Shown: positions 19,310 to 28,642, counted from the first letter of the stretch. The stretch is DNA of 64,000 nucleotides from Indolivaga alginatilytica (GCF_003201355.1 NZ_QICL01000006.1:122418-186417), one strand, 5' to 3'. The notes: generated by a model not told the origin, from the sequence alone. Program-made: numbers and translations.

Positions 19310-19321
19310 TATTTCGTTTTA

Positions 19322-19329
19322 TAACTTTG
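19322..19329 (+). promoter_or_regulatory. -7 box for the two-gene unit at 19455
   Basis: TAACTTTG matches TAnnTTTG exactly and sits just past the upstream terminator, leaving a leader of about 120 bases. No convincing -33 TTG. Confidence 0.45.
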
Positions 19330-19454
19330 TCTTAGTCGGATATACTGCTGTACGTATTGATCATCCCGATCAAAAATATGTATATTCTTTTCTTTAAAAA
19401 TGATGTGATAAAATCGTCAATAAATATTGAATAGTTACTTAAAATTTACATCAA

Positions 19455-19715
19455 ATGGCAAGCGGCAAAGAAAATCGTTATGGAGGCATAACAAAAGAAA
19501 AAATCACACTGATATTGGACAAACTAAAACAAAGTGGAGCAAGTGTTACAGGAACGAATCCCTGGAATGTAGACGTTCACAGCAATGGTGTAAAACTTCA
19601 GGGAAGATGGAACGAGAGCATATCGGAACTTCAAATCACAGTTGTTGATAGGAATTTTTATGTGCCTTATTCTAAAGTGTGGGATAAAATCAATCCTTTA
19701 ATTAGCCAGATTTAA
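19455..19715 (+). CDS. Small protein of unknown function (86 aa)
   Basis: The gene has no signal peptide and no family I recognise. The sequence suggests a helix at about 13-26 (KEKITLILDKLKQSG) followed by beta strands (WNVDVHSNGVKLQGRWN, ELQITVVDRNFYVPY), a compact alpha/beta fold. It is followed 35 bases later by the 174-residue gene on the same strand, so the two probably form one unit. A longer overlapping frame at 19427-19648 lacks comparable protein character and is rejected. Confidence 0.6.
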   Translation: MASGKENRYGGITKEKITLILDKLKQSGASVTGTNPWNVDVHSNGVKLQGRWNESISELQITVVDRNFYVPYSKVWDKINPLISQI

Positions 19716-19750
19716 AACTTTCATTTATTAATCATTTAAATAATCAAAAC

Positions 19751-20275
19751 ATGAAAAAACTTGGATTTTGTGAAGTTTTCACTATAGAAAGAGAGTATCA
19801 AGCCGGAGTCTTAGAGATTACCATCTTGGTGAAACTAGAAAATATTGCTCTGTTGGGAGTCACAAAGTTACCCCCAAAACTAATAGGTGGCAAAGGTATT
19901 GAAAGTTATTCGTTTATGCCGGTTCAAAAGAATGCGATAGGCGCTCTTCAGTTTGCTAAGTATAATCCGGTAAGCGGAACGATATTATTCGAAGAAGTTA
20001 TTCCTTACGATATATGTGAAGCTAACAGTTTGGGCGGATGGTCCGAATTTAACGATTTGACAGAGGAGGATGAAAAAGCATTCGATTTAATATTGGACGG
20101 CATTGTCGGCGTAAGTTATAAAGCCAAAAAAGTATCGAAACAAGTTGTAAATGGCATTAATTATCGCTTTCAGGCGGAGGCTAAAGGTGTTTACCCCGGT
20201 GCAAAGCCTTACAATGCTGTTGTTAGTGCTCATATTGCCCCTGACGGCACAATAGATACTGTTGCAATATTTTAA
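19751..20275 (+). CDS. Unknown protein with a cystatin-like C-terminal motif (174 aa)
   Basis: No signal peptide is visible (starts MKKLGFCEVF), so it is probably cytosolic. Residues about 128-174 contain KQVVNGINYRFQAEA and then AVVSAHIAPDGT. The first closely resembles the QxVxG hairpin of the cystatin superfamily (QVVAGTNY in classical members), preceded by the expected helix and strand. The N-terminal 110 residues are not recognised. Classical cystatins inhibit papain-like proteases and bacterial ones are normally exported, so a cytosolic version would be unusual. Inhibitor function is not shown; the fold similarity is an inference from one motif. Confidence 0.6.
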   Translation: MKKLGFCEVFTIEREYQAGVLEITILVKLENIALLGVTKLPPKLIGGKGIESYSFMPVQKNAIGALQFAKYNPVSGTILFEEVIPYDICEANSLGGWSEFNDLTEEDEKAFDLILDGIVGVSYKAKKVSKQVVNGINYRFQAEAKGVYPGAKPYNAVVSAHIAPDGTIDTVAIF

Positions 20276-20350
20276 TATGTTGATATGTTATGATTTACAG
20301 TTGTTGAATTTGGAATCGTCTTACAACTCTACATTACTTCCTACAAATTA

Positions 20351-20382
20351 AAAAACTACGGGATTATAATTCCGTAGTTTTT
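20351..20382 (+). terminator. Terminator after the cystatin-like gene
   Basis: AAAAACTACGG pairs with CCGTAGTTTTT over a 10-base loop, followed by more T. It lies between the convergent cystatin-like and metQ genes and may serve both. Confidence 0.85.
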
Positions 20383-20415
20383 TATCTGCAATTTTTAGCA
20401 TCTTGTAATAAAGTG

Positions 20416-21228
20416 TCACCATCCTTTTATCGCTCCACCTTTAAATTCCCGATTGGCAGTTTCTGCCACCTCATCCGATTGAAAAGCCTTTACAAATCGT
20501 TTCACTCTGTCGTCATCCTTATTATCCTCTCTGGAAACTATTACATTAACATAAGGGGAGTCTTTCTCTTCTACAAAGATGCCATCCTGCAAGGTGAGTC
20601 CCACACCTGCGGCAAATGTATTATTTATGATAGCAATAGTTACTTTATCATCATCCAGAACACGAGGAAGTTGAGGTGCTTCCAATTCTACTATTTTAAA
20701 ATTTCGGGGATTCTCTATAATATCTGTTACTTTAGGAATAAAGCCAACATTGTCCCGAAGCTTTATCAAACCTTGCTTTTGCATTAAGAGAAGAGCACGA
20801 CCTCCATTTGTCAGATCGTTAGGTATTACAATGGTACTGCCATCTTTTAGTTCGTCCAGCGATTTTATTTTCTTTGAATACCCTGCCAAAGGATATACAA
20901 AGGCATTGCCTACGACCGCCAGTTTATAGCCTCGTTCCTTCATTTGATTTTCGAGATACGGCACATGCTGAAATACATTGGCATCAATATCCCCCTGATC
21001 GAGTAGTGTATTAGGCACAACATAATCGGTAAGCGTAACCAAATCGACATCCAGATTGTATCTTTCTTTGGCTACTTTCTGAGCTGTTTTCGCTACAATA
21101 TATTCGGGTCCAAGCACTACAGCTACACGGATATAATTAGGGTCGTTTTTTCGTCTGCGTCCGCAAGAGTTAAACAGAATAACGGATGCAAGACATATAA
21201 CGAATATCTGAAATATTTTTAATCTCAT
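20416..21228 (-). CDS. metQ: Methionine ABC transporter substrate-binding lipoprotein
   Basis: This 270-residue NlpA-family lipoprotein captures methionine for MetNI. The lipobox is VILFNSC (Cys22). Family features include IRVAVVLGPEYIVAKTAQKVAKERY near the N-terminus, LDQGDIDANVFQHVPYLE (about 76-93), and IPNDLTNGGRALLLMQKQGLI (about 134-154). It is the last gene of the minus-strand metNIQ unit, 33 bases after metI; a GTCtgaGAC hairpin sits in that short gap. Confidence 0.92.
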   Translation of the reverse strand: MRLKIFQIFVICLASVILFNSCGRRRKNDPNYIRVAVVLGPEYIVAKTAQKVAKERYNLDVDLVTLTDYVVPNTLLDQGDIDANVFQHVPYLENQMKERGYKLAVVGNAFVYPLAGYSKKIKSLDELKDGSTIVIPNDLTNGGRALLLMQKQGLIKLRDNVGFIPKVTDIIENPRNFKIVELEAPQLPRVLDDDKVTIAIINNTFAAGVGLTLQDGIFVEEKDSPYVNVIVSREDNKDDDRVKRFVKAFQSDEVAETANREFKGGAIKGW

Positions 21229-21249
21229 CTTAGAGTCTTATGTTATTTA

Positions 21250-21262
21250 GGGTCTGAGACTT
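21250..21262. repeat. GGTC-GACC hairpin between metI and metQ
   Basis: The core GTCtgaGAC (21252-21260) lies immediately after the metI stop. It could tune metQ expression relative to metNI or be an insertion of the dispersed element. Confidence 0.45.
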
Positions 21263-21915
21263 TACCTGTGATCTACTTTCTTTGAAATAAAATTCCCTAA
21301 AGTCTGAATAATAAATACCAATACAACCAAGAGTACCAACACTACATTCATAACCGTAGTATCGTAACCCACATAACCATATTGATAACCAACCTGACCT
21401 AAGCCTCCTGCACCTACTGCTCCACCCATTGCCGAATATCCCACAAGAGTAATCAACGTAATGGACGCACAATTGATGAGCGAAGGCATGGCTTCGGGTA
21501 ACAGCACTTTCCGTATGATCTGAAAAGGGGTAGCTCCCATTGCCCGTGATGCTTCCACCAACCCCGAAGGTACTTCTAATAAACTGTTTTCGACCATACG
21601 TGCTATAAATGGGGCTGCACCAATACTCAATGGAACTAATGCCGCCTCTACTCCGATGGATGTTCCTACAATCAGACGTGTAAAGGGAATCATCCAGACA
21701 ATAAGTATAATAAACGGTATAGCTCTGAATATATTAACAAAGAATGCCAAAGTCTTATTTATCGACTTATTATCTCTTATTTGCCCTTTACTTGTTATAA
21801 AAAGTGAGACTCCAATAGGCAATCCCAATACAAACCCGAAGAAACCCGAAACAAAAGTCATTACAATTGTTTCCCAAGTTCCTTTTATTAATATTTCTAT
21901 CATCGAATCAGACAT
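21262..21915 (-). CDS. metI: Methionine ABC transporter permease
   Basis: The 217-residue inner-membrane protein has about five hydrophobic helices and the ABC permease EAA loop ([23 protein letters not shown], about residues 120-142), which contacts MetN. It starts inside the metN 3' end (8-base overlap), indicating tight coupling. Length and sequence match MetI. Confidence 0.93.
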   Translation of the reverse strand: MSDSMIEILIKGTWETIVMTFVSGFFGFVLGLPIGVSLFITSKGQIRDNKSINKTLAFFVNIFRAIPFIILIVWMIPFTRLIVGTSIGVEAALVPLSIGAAPFIARMVENSLLEVPSGLVEASRAMGATPFQIIRKVLLPEAMPSLINCASITLITLVGYSAMGGAVGAGGLGQVGYQYGYVGYDTTVMNVVLVLLVVLVFIIQTLGNFISKKVDHR

Positions 21916-22939
21916 AGCCTAATACCTCCACTTTAATATTTTTACTTTTCAAAAACTCTATCGCCCGATTCTCATTTTCGGCCGAACTGATAAATTCGAC
22001 AAGCATAACTCCAAATTTCATGCCTCCCACGTAATCCATACGGGCATTAATTATATTGCTGTCTATATTGAACAGGCGTGCCACTTCCGAAAGTACGGGT
22101 GCATCTACCGATTGCCCTGTTATTTCGAGCTGTAACAAAGGATGTTTTCCAGCTTGGGGAGAAGCAACCAGATTTTCCTGATAATCGACAGGTATCTCCA
22201 TATGCAGTGAAGATGCAATAAACTGCTTTGTCAGAGCCGCTTTAGGATGCGAAAAAATATCGGCAACCGTTCCTTGCTCTATCAATTGCCCGTCGCTGAT
22301 AACAGCAACCTCATCACAGATTTCTTTTACCACATCCATTTCATGGGTGATAAGAAGAATAGTAATATCCAAACGTTTATTTATCTCTTTCAGTAACGAT
22401 AGTATAGAACGGGTGGTTGCAGGATCAAGGGCACTTGTAGCCTCATCGCACAACAATACTTTAGGATTACTAGCCAAAGTTCGCGCAATGGCTACCCGCT
22501 GTTTCTGACCTCCCGATAGTTTAGAAGGATAATCGTTTGCTTTTTCTTCCAGTCCTACTAATTTAAGCAGTTCCTTTACACGTATAATTATCTCCGATTT
22601 AGGGGTCTTATCCAGTTCTAAAGGAAAAGCAATATTATCGAATACGGTTCGTGACGACAATAAATTGAAATGCTGGAATATCATTCCTATATTTCGTCTC
22701 GCTTTTGCCAACTGCGATTCCGACATTTGAGTCAGATTTTGCCCGTCCACATATATTTCGCCCGAACTCGGACGTTCCAACAAATTTACACATCGGATAA
22801 GTGTACTTTTGCCCGCTCCCGATTCACCGATCACCCCTACAATTTTACCCTTAGGTACATAGAGTGAAACACCCGAAAGTGCTGTCGTAATGCGGTTTTT
22901 ATGTCTAAATACTTTAGTTATATCTTTTAGCTCTATCAT
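21908..22939 (-). CDS. metN: Methionine ABC transporter ATPase
   Basis: The 343-residue ATPase powers methionine import. Visible motifs are Walker [10 protein letters not shown] (about 38-46), ABC signature LSGGQKQR (about 141-148), Walker [13 protein letters not shown] (about 161-172) and the H-loop ITHEMD. The C-terminal NIL domain (about 265-343) binds methionine for feedback inhibition in this family. It is the first gene of metNIQ. I looked for a SAM riboswitch upstream and did not recognise one. Confidence 0.94.
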   Translation of the reverse strand: MIELKDITKVFRHKNRITTALSGVSLYVPKGKIVGVIGESGAGKSTLIRCVNLLERPSSGEIYVDGQNLTQMSESQLAKARRNIGMIFQHFNLLSSRTVFDNIAFPLELDKTPKSEIIIRVKELLKLVGLEEKANDYPSKLSGGQKQRVAIARTLASNPKVLLCDEATSALDPATTRSILSLLKEINKRLDITILLITHEMDVVKEICDEVAVISDGQLIEQGTVADIFSHPKAALTKQFIASSLHMEIPVDYQENLVASPQAGKHPLLQLEITGQSVDAPVLSEVARLFNIDSNIINARMDYVGGMKFGVMLVEFISSAENENRAIEFLKSKNIKVEVLGYV

Positions 22940-23038
22940 TTGGCTAATCTATTTTCTCATTTTTTCCAGAAACAAAGTAACAAAAAATAATCAAGGTCAC
23001 AGAGCTATTTATTATTTTTACAGGCAGTATTGACGAAG

Positions 23039-23080
23039 ACGTAATGCGTGACGTTTTTATTACTTCGGGAATCATAGCAA
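23039..23080 (+). repeat. Divergent copy of the GGTC-GACC leader element
   Basis: Two ACGT words replace the usual arms, but the tail TTTTTATTACTTCGGGAATC and a following ATAGC match the copies at 33381 and 23881. It lies about 80 bases upstream of the esterase gene. Confidence 0.45.
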
Positions 23081-23161
23081 CTATAGGCTGTTATGATGAT
23101 AAAATATCACATTCAATATTTACCGTTACCTAACATCATATTTCACAGAACCTTTAATCAC

Positions 23162-23806
23162 ATGGAAAAACATTTAGTATCATTTCTCTTCCTGTTTCTC
23201 ATTGTTGGAACAAGTGCTTTTGCACAAATAAAAGTAGCTTGTATAGGCAACAGTATTACATTTGGTGCAGGCGTGAAAGACCGCGATCAAAACAGCTATC
23301 CGTCCGTATTGGGGCAAATGTTAGGCAACGAGTACGAAGTCCGCAACTTCGGCTTTAGTGCACGAACTATACTCAACAAAGGAGATCATCCGTATATGCA
23401 GGAGCAGAAGTTTAAAGATGCCCTCGAATATAATCCTGATATTGTTGTTATAAAATTGGGAACTAACGACTCGAAACCTCAGAACTGGATATATAAGGAT
23501 GAATACAAACACGATTTAAGAACGATGGTCGAGGCTTTTCAACAATTAGTATCACATCCCCTGATATATCTATGTTACCCTGCCAAGGCATATACTGCTG
23601 AACGGGGAATCAATGATAGCATTATTGTAAACGATATAATTCCTTTCATTACCGAAGTTGCCGAAGAATGTAACATTAAAATCATAAATCTGCACACGCC
23701 GACAAGTAATATGAAGGAAAATTTCCCCGATCAGATACATCCGAATGAAGCAGGTGCACGGGTTTTAGCCAAAGAGGTGTATTACGCCATAACAAGAAAA
23801 GATTAA
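23162..23806 (+). CDS. Secreted SGNH/GDSL-family esterase
   Basis: The start at 23162 gives 214 residues and a proper signal peptide (FLFLFLIVGTSAFAQ); the frame opens earlier at 23093, but the extra residues look untranslated. SGNH blocks are visible: block I CIGNSITFG with the catalytic Ser in GNS, block III KLGTND, and block V DQIHPN with the Asp and His. Such enzymes deacylate sugars, for example O-acetylated glycans, or lipids. The gene stands alone between metN and the two-component system. The substrate is unknown. Confidence 0.85.
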   Translation: MEKHLVSFLFLFLIVGTSAFAQIKVACIGNSITFGAGVKDRDQNSYPSVLGQMLGNEYEVRNFGFSARTILNKGDHPYMQEQKFKDALEYNPDIVVIKLGTNDSKPQNWIYKDEYKHDLRTMVEAFQQLVSHPLIYLCYPAKAYTAERGINDSIIVNDIIPFITEVAEECNIKIINLHTPTSNMKENFPDQIHPNEAGARVLAKEVYYAITRKD

Positions 23807-23821
23807 GCCACTCTCCCCATT

Positions 23822-23837
23822 GTGTTATTAAGTGTTA
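23822..23837 (+). promoter_or_regulatory. Tandem GTGTTA site upstream of the histidine kinase operon
   Basis: GTGTTA at 23822 and 23832 are direct repeats with a 10-base period, and a partial third (GTGTAT) starts at 23841. They end 8 bases upstream of the -33 TTG. A matching pair occurs at 28501-28516 before the outer-membrane protein gene. Phased direct repeats are typical of OmpR-family sites. Confidence 0.6.
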
Positions 23838-23845
23838 TCGGTGTA

Positions 23846-23874
23846 TTGAATATGCTGAGGGATTCTTATTTTTG
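23846..23874 (+). promoter_or_regulatory. Promoter of the two-component operon
   Basis: TTG at 23846-23848 and the -7 box TATTTTTG at 23867-23874 are 18 bases apart. The expected start of transcription, about 23881, coincides with the first base of the GGTC-GACC hairpin. Confidence 0.65.
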
Positions 23875-23880
23875 CCGGTA

Positions 23881-23910
23881 AGGTCGCAGACCTTTTTATT
23901 GCTTTTGTAG
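23881..23910 (+). repeat. GGTC-GACC leader element of the two-component operon
   Basis: AGGTC-gca-GACCT is followed by TTTTTATTGCTTTTGTAGG. The kinase start codon lies about 45 bases downstream, so the hairpin is at the very 5' end of the predicted mRNA. Confidence 0.65.
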
Positions 23911-23955
23911 GGCATAATCGCCAGAGTATGTATAATTACTTGCATAACCAGTTAT

Positions 23956-25341
23956 ATGAAACTTCGCATCAAAATAATAGCTTCCATTATCCTGATCTCT
24001 TTGATTTCGGTATCTGTCTATCAATTGTATTGGTTGAAAACTTTTTACGACCAACAATATAAAAAAATGGATATATCGATAATGGATGCCATGAATAGTG
24101 CCGATTTTACGGAAATCGGTTTAAGGGTGAAATCGGTAACGCTTGAATTAATGATGAAAGAAGGTGCATTAGATATGATACCCTATGATACTTTAGTGGC
24201 TTATCAACCCAACTTGAATGTCATGATAGACGGTAAAGATGAACGCAATAATAACAGATGGAATGACAATCTGATGATGTACACTTCTATTCAGAAGGGC
24301 ATACATTCTGTTATCGATACTATGGAAGCCGCTTCTCTGATAAGATATGATAGTATTTTGCATATCGAGTTAAAAAGAAGAGACGTAAATATTCCCTATT
24401 TTACGGAACAGATAAATACTAAAAACGACAGTCTTTTAGCTAGTTCTATAGATAGTTTACAGAACATCAACAAAAGTCTGTACAAGCCTTATATTTTCCC
24501 TTATTCTATTAACGATGAATACGCTTACCGCATATATTTGAAGGAACCCCGCTTGTATATTCTGAAGGAGATGTCTACCCTTGTGGTTATTTCCCTTCTG
24601 ATGATTGTGTTATTAATTATTTCATACATCTATCTGCTTCGGATTATTTTCAGGCAAAAATCCATTGATGAAATAAAAAGCGATTTCGTAAACAATATGA
24701 CTCATGAGTTAAAGACTCCCATATCTGTGACATATGCAGCTATTGACGCACTTCAGAATTTCGGGATGATGGATGATCTTGAAAAACGGGATAAATACTT
24801 AGATGTTTCGAAAGAGCAACTTATGAACCTTAATAATCTGGTAGAACAGATACTTACGATGTCGGTTGAAGAACGAAAAAACCTGAAACTTGCTTTAGGT
24901 GATATATCCATATCTGATTTATATGAATCGATGCGTAACCAATTTCTGATCAATACTCCTAAAAAGATTACATTCGAAATAGATGTCACACCTATTGATC
25001 TTACTATAAAAGCAGATAAGATACATTTCCCTAACATTATTAATAATCTGATTGAAAACGCGGTTAAATATTCGGGAGAGAAGGTTCATATAGTATTATC
25101 GGCTAAACAAAAAGACAATAGAACTATTCTTTCTATAAAGGACAATGGAATAGGAATACCGCAAAGCTCAATCAATAAAGTCTTTGATAAGTTTTATCGG
25201 GTATCGACAGGGAATATTCACAATGTAAAAGGCTATGGACTAGGATTGTTTTATGTAAAAACAATTGTCGATAAACACGGCTGGACTATAAACGTTGACA
25301 GCACGGAGCGTAAAGGGACTTGTTTTACAATAAAAATTTGA
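23956..25341 (+). CDS. Sensor histidine kinase, RprX-like
   Basis: The 461-residue inner-membrane kinase has TM1 at about 7-27, a periplasmic domain to about 205, TM2 at about 207-230, HisKA with His250 (NNMTHELKTP), and HATPase (NLIENAVKYSG, DNGIGIP, GYGLGLFYVKTI). The N-terminal layout resembles RprX-type sensors of Bacteroides. The stop is 5 bases before the response regulator start. The promoter region carries a tandem GTGTTA site, so autoregulation is likely. The stimulus is unknown; the convergent outer-membrane protein gene is the likely target. Confidence 0.9.
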   Translation: MKLRIKIIASIILISLISVSVYQLYWLKTFYDQQYKKMDISIMDAMNSADFTEIGLRVKSVTLELMMKEGALDMIPYDTLVAYQPNLNVMIDGKDERNNNRWNDNLMMYTSIQKGIHSVIDTMEAASLIRYDSILHIELKRRDVNIPYFTEQINTKNDSLLASSIDSLQNINKSLYKPYIFPYSINDEYAYRIYLKEPRLYILKEMSTLVVISLLMIVLLIISYIYLLRIIFRQKSIDEIKSDFVNNMTHELKTPISVTYAAIDALQNFGMMDDLEKRDKYLDVSKEQLMNLNNLVEQILTMSVEERKNLKLALGDISISDLYESMRNQFLINTPKKITFEIDVTPIDLTIKADKIHFPNIINNLIENAVKYSGEKVHIVLSAKQKDNRTILSIKDNGIGIPQSSINKVFDKFYRVSTGNIHNVKGYGLGLFYVKTIVDKHGWTINVDSTERKGTCFTIKI

Positions 25342-25346
25342 AAAAT

Positions 25347-26039
25347 ATGAGCATAGAAACAAAGATACGGGTATTGCTGGTTGAAGATGAGCCGGCTCTA
25401 TCGATGATAATAAAAGACACTCTCGAAAAAAGAGATTTCTGTGTAGATTGTGCTCCAAATGGTGAACAAGGCTTACAAGTCTTCTTCAAGCTCAAACCTG
25501 ATATTGTGGTTGCAGACATTATGATGCCAAAAATGGATGGTTTCAGTATGACTCAACTCATCCGTCAAAGCGATAAACATACCCCCATACTTTTTCTTAG
25601 TGCAAAGTCTAAGACCGAAGATGTTGTTCAAGGCTTTGAAACGGGGGGCAACGACTATCTGAAAAAGCCTTTCGGAATGGAAGAATTAATTATCAGAATA
25701 AAATCGCTTTTAAACAGAGTTCAATCCGAAGAACCCAAACAGACAATCTATCGGATTGGAGAATATACATTCGATTCATTGCAGCAGAAATTGACTTACA
25801 GAACACATTCCGAGACTTTATCCCATCGGGAAGCCGGTATATTGGAACGTTTATGCATCAATCAGAATAATATACTCGAAAACAAATCGGTATTACTCGA
25901 TTTATGGGGTGACGATAGTTTTTTCAATACACGCAGTCTCCATGTATTCATCGTAAAAATAAGAAAGAAGCTTTCGCATGACTCCAATGTCGAAATTATA
26001 AATATAAGGGGAATTGGTTATAAGATGATATTAAAATAA
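25347..26039 (+). CDS. OmpR-family response regulator, RprY-like
   Basis: I chose the ATG at 25347 (MSIETKIRVLLVEDEP, 230 residues) because it follows the kinase stop directly; an upstream start at 25320 would overlap it. The receiver domain has acidic EDE near 13-15, phospho-acceptor Asp57 (VVADIMMPKMDG) and Lys in KKPF. The C-terminal winged helix (about 130-230) includes SHREAGILERLC and FIVKIRKKLSHDSNVEIINIRGIGYKM. It presumably binds the GTGTTA direct repeats at 23822 and 28501. Confidence 0.92.
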   Translation: MSIETKIRVLLVEDEPALSMIIKDTLEKRDFCVDCAPNGEQGLQVFFKLKPDIVVADIMMPKMDGFSMTQLIRQSDKHTPILFLSAKSKTEDVVQGFETGGNDYLKKPFGMEELIIRIKSLLNRVQSEEPKQTIYRIGEYTFDSLQQKLTYRTHSETLSHREAGILERLCINQNNILENKSVLLDLWGDDSFFNTRSLHVFIVKIRKKLSHDSNVEIINIRGIGYKMILK

Positions 26040-26062
26040 ATGGTTCCCCTTATATTTCACCG

Positions 26063-28429
26063 TCAATTCCCCCTATTGAATCGGGAAGTGTCGGGAGTTT
26101 CTTCTTTTGACTTTTTATTCTTATAGTTCCCAAAACGATAAATAAACGATAGTCTCAATATACGACTATCCAGTCCCGTTCTCATCGAACTGTATTGGTC
26201 TGCGTAATTCACTTTTACTGTAGCTGCATTCCCCTTGAATATATCCTGTACCCTTGCAATCAGTTCCGCATTATCATTCAGGAATAACCATCTAAGCCCC
26301 GCAGTCACGTCCGACATATGCCCGATATCGTACACTCCCTGAATAGCTCCGTAGGTATAGGTTCCTGCAACATCCAGTTTAAGATTGGGCTTTGACGAAA
26401 TATTAAATGTATTGTTCAGTGCTACCTGAAACGAATTTATAAATCGATTGTAAGGAATGCCATGAAAGCTATCATCCTTTTCCTCCAATCTGAAAAGATT
26501 TACCGTTGCCTTCGAGTCCCAAATATTTTCAATCTTTAGAGGATGGATATAAACCAAACCATACATTTTTCGATAATCGAGATTTACAACCTGAAATACA
26601 GTCTCTAATCTGTCATCCGATTGATAGGGGAGTTGCACCGAATAGTTCGGTTTGTAATTGTAATACCCCATTACAACATACTTCTGATTAATGATAAAAA
26701 CCGCTTGGGTTTCATAAGTCCTAGTGTATTTTAATTCGGGATTTCCTTTCGATACAGAGTATGCATTTATTTGCCATATATTAGGACTCAATGCCCAATA
26801 AGAAGGGTACTCAATATCTGAGGAGAACGACAATTGAAGAATACGATTGGGATTATGAGTATATGTCAGATTAGCATTCAGGAAAGGCTGAAAATCGTTC
26901 CATAAGGTTTTAGACTCATCGGGTAAATCGATTGTCGATTTAAATTTATTGGCGGAAAATGAAATCTGAGTCGATAATTTCCCGAATGATTTAGTTACGC
27001 CTGTAAACAATGAAGCAGCAGACTCCTTTTGTTTTGTATTACTCAATGAATCAACAATCGCATTTTCGGAGTTCTTAAAATATTCATATTGACTTCTGCT
27101 TCTTGACATCGAAAAATTAAGCCCATAATTTATCTCCCATCCTTCACCTGCCGATACTGTCTGATTCGCATAAAAAGTGGCTTTACCTATCTTCTGCGAT
27201 GTTTCTGTACGATAAGCGTTTTCTAAAACATGAATATCGTAATCTTCATAATACTGGGTAGTAGGGTCTTCGTAATTAGTATAATCGGCACCTGCAATGA
27301 TGCCCCTGTGCGAATTATATTCGGCGTTGATATTATGCAGGTACGAGTCTGTTGCTATGCGGCTTCGTGAATCTATACTTTTATAGAATTCGCCATTTTC
27401 GAGAAAAAGAGCGTTAGTCGTTCGCTTTGCATTGATACTGTTAAAATTTCCATTATAGATTAATCGCAACTGGTCTTTATTACTTAACTTAAAAGTAGCT
27501 CCTAAACGGGCGTTCCATGCACTATTGTTATTATAGCCTCCGTTTTGTTGAGTTATTTCATATTCGTTATTCTGAAATTGATGACGGGCAAACATCGGAT
27601 CATCTTTCAAGGATTTACCTTTATCAAGGCTAATATTCATATCAAATACAAATGATGGCTTGGTATATAAGATATTAGCGTTTGTCATTAGTCCCGCATA
27701 ATGAGCCTGCCGATATTCCATCGTACCTTGTCCCTGTAAAGAAGGAAGGTCGGTCATATCATCTTTCAGTTCTACATTTATGGCAGCTCCCCTTATATTG
27801 TATTGAGGCGGAGCGCTGTACATAATCTCGACTTTAGTAACCCTCGATGCAGGGATCGATTTCAATGTTGCCATTAATTGTTCAAAAGACATACCGGTAA
27901 TTTGCCCATTGATAAGAATGGTATACTTCGACATTCCTACCAATTCTATTTTATCACCTGTGGCGATAATGCCCGGTACATCTCTCAGCATATCAAAAGC
28001 ATTGGATATCGCTTTGTCTTTAGAAAGCAGTGAAGCATCATAAATAAGTCTGCCATTTTCACTTTTTACAATCGGACGCTCTCTCTTAATAACAACATCA
28101 CCTAATTGAGTAGAAGAAGCATCCAGAACAATAGTGCCTAAATCGGCTTGTGCTTCTGTTATGATTACATCCCTATTCTGATGAACGAATGCCATATGTT
28201 GCAGATAAAGAATATACTTACCATTCTTTAAATTTTCGAAGGAGAAGCTGCCCGTTTCGTTTGACAAAGCAGTTTCTATATTTGTACTGTCATTTACGGA
28301 TACCAGAATACATACAGTAGCTTCAACTCCGGAGCTTGACTCATCAACAAGCATCCCTGTAAGGGAACAGTTTTGCGACCAGAGTACTGATGAAATGCTA
28401 AGGAATAATATAATAAATAAGTTCTTCAT
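26063..28429 (-). CDS. TonB-dependent-receptor-like outer-membrane beta-barrel protein
   Basis: The 788-residue protein has a signal peptide (LSISSVLWSQ), a carboxypeptidase-regulatory-like domain (about 22-105), a plug-like region (DMLRDVPGIIATGDKIELVG, ILINGQITG, VEIMYSAPPQYNIRGAAINVEL), and a C-terminal barrel of the outer membrane beta-barrel family 3 type. It ends after a last aromatic strand with a charged tail (KNKKSKEETPDTSRFNRGN), unusual for a barrel terminus. It converges on the two-component operon (24-base gap), and a GTGTTA pair lies before it. It is probably a target of that system; the ligand is unknown. Confidence 0.82.
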   Translation of the reverse strand: MKNLFIILFLSISSVLWSQNCSLTGMLVDESSSGVEATVCILVSVNDSTNIETALSNETGSFSFENLKNGKYILYLQHMAFVHQNRDVIITEAQADLGTIVLDASSTQLGDVVIKRERPIVKSENGRLIYDASLLSKDKAISNAFDMLRDVPGIIATGDKIELVGMSKYTILINGQITGMSFEQLMATLKSIPASRVTKVEIMYSAPPQYNIRGAAINVELKDDMTDLPSLQGQGTMEYRQAHYAGLMTNANILYTKPSFVFDMNISLDKGKSLKDDPMFARHQFQNNEYEITQQNGGYNNNSAWNARLGATFKLSNKDQLRLIYNGNFNSINAKRTTNALFLENGEFYKSIDSRSRIATDSYLHNINAEYNSHRGIIAGADYTNYEDPTTQYYEDYDIHVLENAYRTETSQKIGKATFYANQTVSAGEGWEINYGLNFSMSRSRSQYEYFKNSENAIVDSLSNTKQKESAASLFTGVTKSFGKLSTQISFSANKFKSTIDLPDESKTLWNDFQPFLNANLTYTHNPNRILQLSFSSDIEYPSYWALSPNIWQINAYSVSKGNPELKYTRTYETQAVFIINQKYVVMGYYNYKPNYSVQLPYQSDDRLETVFQVVNLDYRKMYGLVYIHPLKIENIWDSKATVNLFRLEEKDDSFHGIPYNRFINSFQVALNNTFNISSKPNLKLDVAGTYTYGAIQGVYDIGHMSDVTAGLRWLFLNDNAELIARVQDIFKGNAATVKVNYADQYSSMRTGLDSRILRLSFIYRFGNYKNKKSKEETPDTSRFNRGN

Positions 28430-28451
28430 AGTCTACCCGATTTTATAAATA

Positions 28452-28459
28452 CAAATCTA
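28452..28459 (-). promoter_or_regulatory. -7 box of the outer-membrane protein gene
   Basis: On the minus strand this reads TAGATTTG, a perfect TAnnTTTG, 23 bases before the start codon. No -33 TTG is present, which would fit activator dependence. Confidence 0.5.
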
Positions 28460-28500
28460 GGGAGCACCGACCATGAAATGTGTTTCGGTTTGGTTACTTA

Positions 28501-28516
28501 GTGTTATCGAGTGTTA
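28501..28516. promoter_or_regulatory. Tandem GTGTTA site upstream of the outer-membrane protein gene
   Basis: GTGTTA at 28501 and 28511 repeats the 10-base period seen before the kinase operon. It lies about 45-60 bases upstream of the -7 box at 28452-28459. The repeat orientation relative to the gene is opposite to that at 23822. Confidence 0.55.
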
Positions 28517-28585
28517 CCGCCGCAAATAATACACATTATCACCTTATTATTGAATTACTGTTTCTCTATTTAAAAAAGAAAAGTG

Positions 28586-28593
28586 TATTTTTG
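28586..28593 (+). promoter_or_regulatory. -7 box of pheS
   Basis: TATTTTTG matches TAnnTTTG, 50 bases before the pheS start codon. Confidence 0.55.
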
Positions 28594-28642
28594 TAATTAA
28601 GTTCTAATTATAGCAATAAAAAGAAGACTAAGTTTTAATCTG

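Noticed and set aside
19427..19648. Alternative 73-codon frame overlapping the 86-residue gene
   Set aside because: It is Lys/Arg- and Cys-rich without a plausible fold, and the 86-residue frame looks more like a folded protein.
22940..23092. SAM riboswitch upstream of metN
   Set aside because: I looked for SAM-I and SAM-II type motifs on the minus strand and found no recognisable core.
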